From SKUL01 sp964487545 (GTDB lineage: Bacteria > Bacteroidota > Bacteroidia > Flavobacteriales_D > SKUL01): a stretch of DNA of 54,524 nucleotides. Position numbers and translations under genes: made by a program. The notes under the pieces were generated by a model. The model had not been told where the DNA came from. It did not search any database and saw only the letters and a program-made list of their open reading frames with translations. The stretch covers positions 1 through 54,524 of the forward strand of contig CAZARI010000019.1 in the NCBI GenBank assembly GCA_964487545.1, read 5' to 3'. Shown piece by piece: positions 26,547 to 34,537 of the stretch (positions are counted from its first letter, which is position 1; every line of letters starts with the position of its first letter).

Positions 26547-26652
26547 TTATTTGCGGATTTTAATACGGTTAAGCGTTTCTTCTAAACGCCTTCGTTTCTC
26601 TCAGTCCTGGTTGTTCTCGCCTGTTTCGTAAATATTCTTCAAAAGAATTCAT
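26547..26652 (-). pseudogene. Possible frameshifted coding remnant
   Basis: On the minus strand an ATG at 26652 opens a frame reading MNSFEEYLRNRREQPGLRE, and a second frame, shifted by one, reads EKRRRLEETLNRIKIRK before a TAA at 26549-26547. Both halves look like charged, helical protein and join if one base is restored, which suggests a decayed gene end. The rest of the 440-bp gap between the DUF1569 gene and the TonB receptor gene (26434-26872) holds no other feature that I can support, apart from the promoters at its edges. Confidence 0.25.
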
Positions 26653-26835
26653 CTGTCCCTAATTTTTCAAAAGTACAATTCATTCGCATTTTGGCAGTTC
26701 GTCCGTTTGGGAAAAACTCAAGCTCTTTCGCTTTTCAATCCTTGAGTTCGCATGTCGAGAAATCCAAATGATCAAATCCTACTTAAAGAGTTAAAGAATG
26801 GCAATCGTGCGTCGGGCTTAATACTTATCTTGGTT

Positions 26836-26843
26836 TAATTTTG
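26836..26843 (+). promoter_or_regulatory. TAnnTTTG promoter element for the TonB receptor operon
   Basis: TAATTTTG matches the -7 consensus exactly and ends 29 bp before the start codon at 26873. No clear -33 TTG is seen. Confidence 0.5.
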
Positions 26844-26872
26844 TGTGCCTGAAACAAACGCGCTGCTGATCA

Positions 26873-29287
26873 ATGACCGAAAGAATATTTTTCTTTGCTT
26901 TCTTCCTTCTGGTGTTTTCATTGCTGCCTGAAGTTGTGTCTGGTCAGGAAAAACACACCATCAGCGGCTATGTGAGTGCCGGCCAGAGCGGAGAAAATCT
27001 CATCGGGGCCAATGTCTATATCAAAGAACTCATCTCGGGAACCACCACCAACTCCAGCGGATTTTATTCTTTTCAAATCCAGGCAGGTGATTATACCCTG
27101 GTGGCTTCTTTTGCGGGTTATGAACGCTTTGAACAGAAGCTTGTATTTGGCGACAACCGAAAACTGCGCATCAATATCTCGCTGAATCCGCACACGCTCG
27201 ACGAAGTGGAAATTACCGCCGATCGCGATCGCAACACCAGCAGCGTGCAAATGGGCGAGATCAATCTCGAAGTTCAGGAAATCAAAAAAATTCCGGCCTT
27301 TCTCGGTGAAGTCGATGTGCTGAAAACCATTCAGCTCTTGCCGGGCGTTCAATCTGCCGGCGAAGGAAATACCGGGTTTTATGTGCGCGGTGGCGGTCCC
27401 GATCAAAATCTGATTCTGCTCGACGACGCGGTGGTTTACAACGCCTCTCACCTTTTCGGTTTTTTTTCGGTGTTCAACGCCGACGCAGTTAAAGACATCA
27501 ATCTGATTAAAGGGGGCATTCCGGCAGAATACGGCGGAAGGCTGGCCTCGGTGCTCGAAGTGACGATGAACGACGGCAACAACCAAGCGTTTCGCGGCGA
27601 GGGCGGAATCGGATTAATCGCTTCGCGACTTACCCTTGAAGGCCCGATTCAAAAAGGCAAAAGTTCATTTCTGGTGAGCGGAAGACGCACCTACATTGAC
27701 GTACTCACCAAACCATTTATCCCCAAAGATTCTCCGTTTGCCGGATCGGGCTATTATTTCTACGATCTCAACGCAAAAGTCAACTACCGCTTTAGCGATA
27801 AAGACCGCATTTCGGTTTCGGGCTATTTTGGTCGCGATGCCTTTACCTTCAACAGCAACACGGCCGACGTTACTTTTGATATCAAATGGGGCAATGGAAC
27901 GCTCGCTGCAGATTGGACCCACCTGTTTAGCGATCGGCTTTTTAAGAAAACCGTGATCAGCCACACGGCCTACGATTTTGAATTTGGCGGTGAACAGGAA
28001 GATTTTAACATTCAGCTCTATTCAAAAATCCGCGATTACAGCGCAAAAAGCCATTTCACGTGGTATCCCGATATCCGGCATCGGGTGAAATTCGGCGTGG
28101 ACTACACGTTTCACAATTTCATGCCCAACAATGCCACAGCTACGCAGGGCGAAACGGTTTTTGATCTGGGTGCGGAACAGCAGTTTTTTGCGCACGAGGC
28201 GGCAGCTTTTATTCAGGACGAATGGGACATTACCGACATGCTTGCGGTCAATGCCGGAATTCGCGTTTCGGGCTTTCAGCACACGGGGCCGTTTACCCGA
28301 TTTTTGGTGGACGAAAACGGACAAAAAACCGACACCATCCAATACGGTCGAGGAGAAAACATCAGAACCTACGGCGGCATTGAACCGCGAATTTCTGTCC
28401 GACTGAAACTCAATTCCAGATCTTCCATCAAAGCCGCTTTTACCCAACATTATCAGTACGTCCACCTGGTTTCGATTTCATCGGTTTCGCTCCCTACCGA
28501 CGTTTGGTTACCCACCACTTCAATTGTAGCACCACAGTTTGGGCGGCAGTACAACATTGGTTATTTCCACAATTTTGCGCTGAATAAATACGAGGCATCG
28601 GCCGAAGTTTATTTTAAAACGATGAACAATCTGGTGGAGTATCGCGAGGGAACCAATCCCGAAGATGGGGTGAACAACAACGAAGACAACCTGCTGACTT
28701 TTGGTTCGGGAAGATCGTATGGCATTGAATTGTTCTTTAAAAAGCGCTTTGGAAAAACCAACGGATGGATCGGCTACACACTTAGCAATACCGATCGTGT
28801 TTTTGAAGACATCAACAACGGCGAGCGATACCCTGCAAAATTCGACCGACGGCACGACCTGTCGCTGGTGGTGATGCACGAATTCAGCGAGCGGTTTTCT
28901 ATTGCCGGAACATTTGTGTACGCCACCGGAAACGCCATCACCCTGCCAGTTGGTAGGTACTTTATGGAAAACCAATTGGTCAGTATTTACGGGCCGAGAA
29001 ATGAAGTGAGGATGACGCCCTATCACCGGTTTGATCTGAGTGCCACCTATCATTTCAAAAAGTTTAAAACGAGTATAGATGAAGACACCGGCGAAGAGGT
29101 TCAGAAGAAAAAACGCATCCGCAGCAGTTTAACGTTGGCCATTTACAACGTGTACAGCCGCATGAATCCGTATTTTTATTATTTCGCATCTGATGGTAAT
29201 TTCTCTGATGGCACTTTTGCACTGAGCGCCAAACAGGTTTCACTTTTTCCGATTATCCCGTCGCTCACCTGGAATTTTGAATTTTAA
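26873..29287 (+). CDS. TonB-dependent outer-membrane receptor
   Basis: The 804-residue protein has a signal peptide (residues 1-24), a carboxypeptidase-regulatory-like beta-sandwich domain (HTISGYVSAGQSGENLIGANVYI, about 28-110), the TonB plug (KTIQLLPGVQSAGEGNTGFYVRGG, about 140-245) and a 22-strand barrel that ends in an aromatic residue (TWNFEF). It should import a ligand across the outer membrane with energy from TonB. Its stop overlaps the start of a DUF4249 lipoprotein gene by one base (TAATG), a standard pairing in Bacteroidota in which the lipoprotein probably helps ligand capture. The ligand is unknown. Confidence 0.94.
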   Translation: MTERIFFFAFFLLVFSLLPEVVSGQEKHTISGYVSAGQSGENLIGANVYIKELISGTTTNSSGFYSFQIQAGDYTLVASFAGYERFEQKLVFGDNRKLRINISLNPHTLDEVEITADRDRNTSSVQMGEINLEVQEIKKIPAFLGEVDVLKTIQLLPGVQSAGEGNTGFYVRGGGPDQNLILLDDAVVYNASHLFGFFSVFNADAVKDINLIKGGIPAEYGGRLASVLEVTMNDGNNQAFRGEGGIGLIASRLTLEGPIQKGKSSFLVSGRRTYIDVLTKPFIPKDSPFAGSGYYFYDLNAKVNYRFSDKDRISVSGYFGRDAFTFNSNTADVTFDIKWGNGTLAADWTHLFSDRLFKKTVISHTAYDFEFGGEQEDFNIQLYSKIRDYSAKSHFTWYPDIRHRVKFGVDYTFHNFMPNNATATQGETVFDLGAEQQFFAHEAAAFIQDEWDITDMLAVNAGIRVSGFQHTGPFTRFLVDENGQKTDTIQYGRGENIRTYGGIEPRISVRLKLNSRSSIKAAFTQHYQYVHLVSISSVSLPTDVWLPTTSIVAPQFGRQYNIGYFHNFALNKYEASAEVYFKTMNNLVEYREGTNPEDGVNNNEDNLLTFGSGRSYGIELFFKKRFGKTNGWIGYTLSNTDRVFEDINNGERYPAKFDRRHDLSLVVMHEFSERFSIAGTFVYATGNAITLPVGRYFMENQLVSIYGPRNEVRMTPYHRFDLSATYHFKKFKTSIDEDTGEEVQKKKRIRSSLTLAIYNVYSRMNPYFYYFASDGNFSDGTFALSAKQVSLFPIIPSLTWNFEF

Positions 29288-30261
29288 TGAGGCACATCGT
29301 CAAATTTTGGTTAATTGCACTGCTTATCGCGTGGGTAATACAATCCTGCGAAAAAGAAGTGGATGTCGACATCCCTGCGGTTGATGCACAAGTTGTGGTT
29401 GAAGGAAGTATCGAACCCGGGCAGCCGCCGTTTATTCTGGTGAGCTGGAGTCAGGGTTTTTTTGACCCTTTGGATATTGCCGCATTCAACTCTTATTTCA
29501 TTCACAATGCTGAGGTTAGGGTGAATGGAGTGCTGATGGAAGAAGTATGTTCGAGCCAACTCCCCGATTCGCTGCTGCCCATTTTAGCCGAAGCCACGGG
29601 CATTGCACTCGACAACCTGTTTGTTCTTGATTTTTGTGTTTATAGCAACCCCCTATCCAATCCTTTTGGGGTAATGGGTGAAGTGGGCGGAACTTATGAG
29701 CTTGAAGTAAAAGTGGATGATCACGTGCTGACTTCAACAGCACACATCCCCGCTCCTGTTTTACTCGAAGAATTGTGGTATAAAACCTGGGCCAACACCG
29801 ATTCGTTGGGGCTCATCTGGGCGCGGATCACCGACCCCGACACACTTGGAAATGCCTACCGGTGGTTTGCCAAGCGCATCAATCAACGACCGGGCGAGCC
29901 CCACTACACTCCCAAGGATTTTAACTTTCACGCGCCGCTACTCTCGGCATTCGACGATGAGTTTTTCAACGGCACTACCTTCGAAGTTGCATACGGACGG
30001 GGACGACCACAGAACTCGTCAGCGCTTGAAGACAACAATGCCGAGGCCGGACTTTTTAAGGATGGCGATACCGTGGTGGTGAAATGGTGTTCCATTACTC
30101 CTGAGGCTGCACGCGCCATCCGCTCTTTAGAAAACCAAGTGGGATCTACCGGAAATCCTTTTGCTTCACCGGCCAACGTTCAGTCACTCATCGACGGCGG
30201 TTTGGGATTCTGGATTGGATATGGGGTGAGCTATGATACCATTCCGTGCTTTCCAGAATAA
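29287..30261 (+). CDS. DUF4249 lipoprotein, TonB-receptor partner
   Basis: The 324-residue protein has a lipoprotein signal (Cys21 after WVIQS) and the DUF4249 opening CEKEVDVDIPAVDAQVVVEG, followed by a beta-rich domain with several DP/DT turns. DUF4249 proteins are surface-exposed or periplasm-facing outer-membrane lipoproteins encoded with TonB receptors. The start overlaps the receptor stop (TAATG), so the two are translated together. The exact job in uptake is inferred from this context, not from a characterised homologue. The 255 bp after it hold no gene; the open frame at 30233-30496 there looks random. Confidence 0.88.
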   Translation: MRHIVKFWLIALLIAWVIQSCEKEVDVDIPAVDAQVVVEGSIEPGQPPFILVSWSQGFFDPLDIAAFNSYFIHNAEVRVNGVLMEEVCSSQLPDSLLPILAEATGIALDNLFVLDFCVYSNPLSNPFGVMGEVGGTYELEVKVDDHVLTSTAHIPAPVLLEELWYKTWANTDSLGLIWARITDPDTLGNAYRWFAKRINQRPGEPHYTPKDFNFHAPLLSAFDDEFFNGTTFEVAYGRGRPQNSSALEDNNAEAGLFKDGDTVVVKWCSITPEAARAIRSLENQVGSTGNPFASPANVQSLIDGGLGFWIGYGVSYDTIPCFPE

Positions 30262-30471
30262 TCCATTTTGTCAAGAAAAAAATGTGAAACCTAAACATCA
30301 AATGTTTAACAGATTTAAAGGTCATCTGATTAAGAAATACTTTTCCCGAGCAAGCCGATTTCAATTAAGAGATCACACCAATCGTCCGTTCCCCATTCAT
30401 CATCCCCATCAACCAAATCAATTCCATCATCACCTGCCCCAATCAATTCTATTTCCATCGCTCAGAGTTGT

Positions 30472-30479
30472 TATTTTTG
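30472..30479 (+). promoter_or_regulatory. TAnnTTTG promoter element for trxB
   Basis: TATTTTTG matches the -7 consensus and ends 37 bp before the trxB start. No clear -33 TTG is seen. Confidence 0.45.
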
Positions 30480-30516
30480 CCGGAGATAAAAACTGATCAC
30501 AAAAACTAACTATATA

Positions 30517-31461
30517 ATGAGCGAAGAAATTGAACACGTAAAATGCCTGATTATCGGATCTGGACCAGCCGGATATACTGCGGCCATCTACGCAGCACGT
30601 GCAGAAATGAACCCGGTTTTATATCAGGGATTGCAACCCGGAGGTCAACTGACCATTACCACTGATGTAGAAAACTATCCAGGATATCCAGACGGGGTGC
30701 AGGGGCCAGAAATGATGCTCGATTTTCAGAAGCAGGCCGAGCGCTTCGGCACGGACGTACGCTGGGGACTGGCCACCGAAGTCGACTTTACCGGTCCGGT
30801 TCACAAGGTCACCATCGACGACAGCAAAGTAATTACCGCCGACTCGGTGATTATCGCAACCGGTGCTAGCGCAAAATGGCTCGGCATGGAAGGTGAAGAG
30901 CGACTACACGGACACGGGGTAAGTGCTTGTGCGGTGTGCGACGGTTTTTTCTACAAAGGCCAGGAAGTGGTCATCGTAGGCGCTGGTGACACGGCAGCAG
31001 AAGAAGCTTCTTACCTGTCTAAAATGTGCTCAAAAGTGCATATGCTCGTTCGCCGTGACGAAATGCGCGCTTCGGCCATTATGCAAAAAAGGGTGCTGGA
31101 AACCGAGAACATCGAAATCTACTGGAACAGCGAAGCCAAAGAAATTCTTGGCGAAAAGGCAGTAGAAGGAGTGCGCGTAATCAACAACAAAACCGGTGAA
31201 GAACAGGTGATCCCTGCAACCGGATTCTTCGTTGCCATCGGCCACAAACCCAACACCGATATTTTTAAAGGTTGGCTCGACATGGATGATGTTGGTTATC
31301 TGGAAGTAACACCCGGAACCTCAAAAACAAATATCCCAGGCGTATTCGCCTCTGGAGATGCCGCCGACAAAGTATACCGACAAGCAGTGACAGCCGCCGG
31401 AACAGGTTGTATGGCCGCCCTAGATGCCGAGCGATACTTGAGCGAAAAAGGCCTGCACTAA
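30517..31461 (+). CDS. trxB: Thioredoxin-disulfide reductase
   Basis: The 314-residue protein is a standard low-molecular-weight thioredoxin reductase: an FAD-binding motif IIGSGPAGYTAAIYAARA, the NADPH-binding motif VVIVGAGDTAAEEASYL, the redox-active pair in SACAVCDGF (Cys138 and Cys141), and the closing FAD motif GVFASGDAADKVYRQAVTAAGTG. It uses NADPH to reduce thioredoxin in the cytoplasm. It is followed by dps, both linked to oxidative stress, but each has its own promoter-like element, so they are probably separate units. Confidence 0.97.
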   Translation: MSEEIEHVKCLIIGSGPAGYTAAIYAARAEMNPVLYQGLQPGGQLTITTDVENYPGYPDGVQGPEMMLDFQKQAERFGTDVRWGLATEVDFTGPVHKVTIDDSKVITADSVIIATGASAKWLGMEGEERLHGHGVSACAVCDGFFYKGQEVVIVGAGDTAAEEASYLSKMCSKVHMLVRRDEMRASAIMQKRVLETENIEIYWNSEAKEILGEKAVEGVRVINNKTGEEQVIPATGFFVAIGHKPNTDIFKGWLDMDDVGYLEVTPGTSKTNIPGVFASGDAADKVYRQAVTAAGTGCMAALDAERYLSEKGLH

Positions 31462-31462
31462 G

Positions 31463-31494
31463 TTGGTACATCCGCAAACAAATGCGTATCTTTA
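31463..31494 (+). promoter_or_regulatory. Promoter of dps
   Basis: TTG at 31463-31465 and TATCTTTA at 31487-31494, 21 bp apart, closely follow the Bacteroidota consensus (last base A instead of G). The leader to the dps start is about 35 bp. Confidence 0.5.
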
Positions 31495-31535
31495 GTAGCA
31501 AGTAAATTGACTAATTAATAATTAAAACCTTTGAT

Positions 31536-32009
31536 ATGAACACCCATAATAAACTAGGATTTTCTGAAGACGAAACCAAAGAAGTTGTTGATGCCCTTAA
31601 TAAATTACTGGCCAACTATCAGGTACACTATCAGAAACTTAGAAACTTTCACTGGAACGTAATCGGAAAAGATTTCTTTGAGCTGCACGATCAGTTTGAA
31701 GAAGAGTACGAAGCGGTGAAAACCCAAATCGACGAAATTGCCGAGCGAATCCGCGTGTTTGGCAACAAACCACTCAGCACCTTGAAAGGATACCTCGAAA
31801 CAGCTGAAATCATAGAAGTGTCGGAAAACATTAACTCTGACGAGATGGTTGCCGAAATTCTCAAAGACTTTGAAGTGCTGTTTTCGTTTCTGATGGATAC
31901 CATCGATGCAGCCGGAGAAATTGGCGACAGCGCCACCGAAGACATGGCCACCGGCTATCTCAAGCGCCTGGAACAGCGTCACTGGATGCTGACCGCGTGG
32001 AGTAAATAA
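31536..32009 (+). CDS. dps: Dps-family ferritin-like DNA-protection protein
   Basis: The 157-residue protein is a Dps: the ferroxidase signature LRNFHWNVIGKDFFELHDQFEEEYEAVKTQIDEIAERI gives the inter-subunit ligands (His in FHW and in ELHDQ, and the Asp/Glu of the following helix). It should form a dodecameric shell that oxidises Fe(II) with hydrogen peroxide and stores the iron, protecting DNA. There is no long basic N-terminal tail, so direct DNA binding is less certain. The gene has its own promoter-like element and a terminator downstream. Confidence 0.93.
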   Translation: MNTHNKLGFSEDETKEVVDALNKLLANYQVHYQKLRNFHWNVIGKDFFELHDQFEEEYEAVKTQIDEIAERIRVFGNKPLSTLKGYLETAEIIEVSENINSDEMVAEILKDFEVLFSFLMDTIDAAGEIGDSATEDMATGYLKRLEQRHWMLTAWSK

Positions 32010-32032
32010 AACGCACTGATCAAAAAAACGTC

Positions 32033-32065
32033 AAAAGCGGCAGCCTGCGGGTGAGCCGCTTTTTT
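32033..32065 (+). terminator. Terminator after dps
   Basis: A 9-bp stem, AAAAGCGGC (32033-32041) with GCCGCTTTT (32055-32063), is followed by TT and lies 23 bp after the dps stop codon. Confidence 0.85.
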
Positions 32066-32181
32066 ATTGAAAACTACGGACTGAATAGATGACCTAATAC
32101 CTCACGCCCAATTGGGCTCACTTCACTGCCAATCGAAAAAAGAAATTACATTTATATCTGCGACATTTTAAACCGCAATTC

Positions 32182-32742
32182 ATGAAAAAACTCATAACCC
32201 GTATTTTCATCATTGTGGCTGCTCTTTTGGTGGTTGGAGTCGTGTTGTTTCAATGGCTGCGGTTTGACACCAAACGACACAGCCCAGCGGCGATAACCGA
32301 ATTTGTATCCAACGGCAACAACATCACGGTTCACTACTGCCGTCCATACAAAAAAGACCGCGCTATTTTCGGAGAGCTGGTTGCCTACGGCGAAGTATGG
32401 AGAACCGGAGCCAATGAAGCCACTACATTTTATACCAACAAAGACTTGATGATCGACGGTCAACCGCTCCCAAAAGGAGAATATACCCTGTGGACAATCC
32501 CCAATGAAACCGAGTGGAAAATCATTTTTAATGACCAAATGTATGGCTGGGGAGTTGGGTTCGATCAACAAGCCAGCAGGCAAGCCAAATTCGATGTACT
32601 GACAGCCAGCGTTCCGGTGATGCAATCCGAAAGTCCAACCGAACAATTCACCATCGATATCACACCAGCAGAAAATGCAGCCATTCTTAGCCTTGCCTGG
32701 GATCAAACCCATGTAGAACTGCCGATGCACTATACCCAATAA
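32182..32742 (+). CDS. DUF2911 family exported protein
   Basis: The 186-residue protein has one N-terminal membrane segment (residues 7-26, RIFIIVAALLVVGVVLFQWL) and then a DUF2911 domain: VHYCRPYKKDRAIFGELVAYGEVWRTGANEATTF, then KGEYTLWTIPNETEWKIIFN. The family is common in Bacteroidota and uncharacterised; it is probably periplasmic or anchored. It stands between the dps terminator and the Moco operon, with a short 50-bp gap to moaA that contains the moaA promoter, so it is a separate unit. Confidence 0.88.
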   Translation: MKKLITRIFIIVAALLVVGVVLFQWLRFDTKRHSPAAITEFVSNGNNITVHYCRPYKKDRAIFGELVAYGEVWRTGANEATTFYTNKDLMIDGQPLPKGEYTLWTIPNETEWKIIFNDQMYGWGVGFDQQASRQAKFDVLTASVPVMQSESPTEQFTIDITPAENAAILSLAWDQTHVELPMHYTQ

Positions 32743-32780
32743 TCAATATCTGCAAAACCAACCGATCGCTAAAGGTTCCA

Positions 32781-32788
32781 TACCTTTG
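32781..32788 (+). promoter_or_regulatory. TAnnTTTG promoter element for the Moco operon
   Basis: TACCTTTG matches the -7 consensus exactly and ends only 4 bp before the moaA ATG at 32793. Transcription would begin at or just inside the start codon, implying a leaderless message. No -33 TTG is visible. Confidence 0.5.
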
Positions 32789-32792
32789 CACC

Positions 32793-33776
32793 ATGTCATT
32801 GAACGATTCATTCGGGCGCACCCACAATTACCTGCGCATCTCGCTCACCGACCGCTGCAACCTGCGCTGTCTCTACTGCATGCCTCACAACGATATGCAG
32901 TTTATGCCCTCTGGCCAGCTCATGTCCGCAGCAGAAATCGAAACCCTTGCCAAAATTTTTGTTTCATTAGGAATCACCAAAATCCGGCTCACTGGAGGAG
33001 AACCACTGATGCGTAGCGATGCCGGCGAAATTATCACGACCTTATCGAAACTGCCCGTGAACCTGACCATGACCACCAACGGGTATTTTCTTGACCGCTA
33101 TTTCGATTTACTCCGCGAATGCAACGTCACCTCGCTCAACATCAGTCTCGATACGCTAAAAAAAGAACAATTTGCCAGCCTGGCCCAACGCAATCACTTC
33201 GATCACATTTGGGGAAATATCCAAACAGCCATTGAGAACGATTTTCATGTGAAACTCAACATGGTGGTGATGCGCGATCAAAACGAAAACGAAATCAACG
33301 ACTTTGTTGCGCTAACAGAAAAATTTCCAGTTCATGTTCGTTTTATCGAATTTATGCCCTTTGCCGAAAACCGTTGGCAGTTAGATCAAACGGTGAGCTA
33401 TGAGCAAATACTCGAAATGGTTTCGCAGCGATTTGCCTTTAGCCGGATTGCCGATGCTAAGAACGACACCGCACGCAACTTTCAGATTTCAGGGGCGCCC
33501 GGAACCTTTGCCATTATCAGTTCGGTGACCAATCCGTTTTGCGATACCTGCAACCGAATTCGCCTCACTGCCGACGGAAAAATCAAGAACTGCCTGTTTG
33601 CCCAAACCGAAACCGATTTGCTTACAGCATTGCGTGCCGGAAACGATGTGGAAAAACTGATCAGGGAAAGCATTTTCCGAAAGGCAAAAGCGCGTGGCGG
33701 TTTGCCCGAATTCAGCGATGAAAAAGCCGCTGACGAATACGCCAAGAACCGGTCTATGATTTCCATCGGCGGTTGA
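32793..33776 (+). CDS. moaA: GTP 3',8-cyclase MoaA
   Basis: MoaA is a radical-SAM enzyme that rearranges GTP to 3',8-cH2GTP, the first step of Moco synthesis. The 327-residue protein has the N-terminal SAM cluster CNLRCLYC (Cys22, Cys26, Cys29), the GGEPL block, the second 4Fe-4S cluster near the C-terminus (FCDTCNRIRLTADGKIKNC), and the essential C-terminal Gly-Gly (SIGG). It is the first gene of an eight-gene Moco operon. The start at 32793 gives the usual N-terminus (SFGRTHNYLRISLTDRCN). Confidence 0.97.
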   Translation: MSLNDSFGRTHNYLRISLTDRCNLRCLYCMPHNDMQFMPSGQLMSAAEIETLAKIFVSLGITKIRLTGGEPLMRSDAGEIITTLSKLPVNLTMTTNGYFLDRYFDLLRECNVTSLNISLDTLKKEQFASLAQRNHFDHIWGNIQTAIENDFHVKLNMVVMRDQNENEINDFVALTEKFPVHVRFIEFMPFAENRWQLDQTVSYEQILEMVSQRFAFSRIADAKNDTARNFQISGAPGTFAIISSVTNPFCDTCNRIRLTADGKIKNCLFAQTETDLLTALRAGNDVEKLIRESIFRKAKARGGLPEFSDEKAADEYAKNRSMISIGG

Positions 33777-33801
33777 TGCACCCCATTTCACCCGCTGAGC
33801 C

Positions 33802-34533
33802 ATGAGCTGGATTTTTCAATTGCTATTACTCCTTGCAGCCATGCTCTACGCTACGGTTGGTCACGGCGGAGCAAGCAGTTATCTCGCCATTTTCGCACTT
33901 TCAGGCGACATATCGCCAACCGAAATGCGTGCTTCGGCTCTTGCACTCAATCTGGTGGTTTCTGCAATTTCGTTTATCGGCTACCGCATGCGCAAACATT
34001 TTGACCGGCGCACCTTTGTGTTGTTGATCATCACCTCGGCTCCAGCAGCATTTCTCGGCGGGATGGTTCGTCTGCCCGGTGATGTTTACCAAATCATTCT
34101 CGGCATTTTTCTGTTGATCGCCGCGTTGAGAATTACCGGGATTTTCGGAAACAAGGAAACCCCAATCAAAGAAATTCCCCTTTTGGGAGGATTAATTTCA
34201 GGGGCCATTCTCGGATTCATAGCTGGTGTTATCGGAATTGGCGGTGGAATCATTCTCAGTCCACTACTGTTAATTTTGAAATGGGCACCAGTCAAAACCA
34301 CGGCGGGCGTTTCTGCGGCCTTTATTTTTGTGAATTCGGCAGCGGGATTAACCGGACTTTTCTACAGCAATCAACTGCAGCTTCACCCGCAACTGCCCTG
34401 GTGGATACTATTGGTGTTAATCGGTGGAATAGCAGGTAGCATTACCGGAAGCCGGTTGCTGTCGACAAGGCAGGTTCAATGGATCTTAGCCGCTGTTTTG
34501 GTCACCGCAAGTGTAAAACTCTTATTAATTTAG
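33802..34533 (+). CDS. TauE/SafE-family permease within the Moco operon
   Basis: The 243-residue protein has about eight membrane helices and the duplicated TauE/SafE signature (GHGGASSYLAIFALSG in the first half; AGVIGIGGGIILSPLLLIL in the second). The family transports small anions such as sulfite, sulfoacetate or sulfonates, and some members other ions. Its position, 25 bp after moaA and 4 bp before moeA, makes a role in Moco synthesis likely, for example an anion or sulfur-compound route, but that is inference. No modABC molybdate transporter is in the window. Confidence 0.9.
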   Translation: MSWIFQLLLLLAAMLYATVGHGGASSYLAIFALSGDISPTEMRASALALNLVVSAISFIGYRMRKHFDRRTFVLLIITSAPAAFLGGMVRLPGDVYQIILGIFLLIAALRITGIFGNKETPIKEIPLLGGLISGAILGFIAGVIGIGGGIILSPLLLILKWAPVKTTAGVSAAFIFVNSAAGLTGLFYSNQLQLHPQLPWWILLVLIGGIAGSITGSRLLSTRQVQWILAAVLVTASVKLLLI

Positions 34534-34537
34534 CAGT

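Noticed and set aside
26573..26589. GCGTTT/AAACGC hairpin
   Set aside because: There is no T-run on either strand and it lies inside the coding-like remnant; probably chance.
30233..30496. 87-residue open frame after the DUF4249 gene
   Set aside because: It starts inside the DUF4249 gene, is full of His/Pro/Asn of random appearance, and lies over the trxB promoter.
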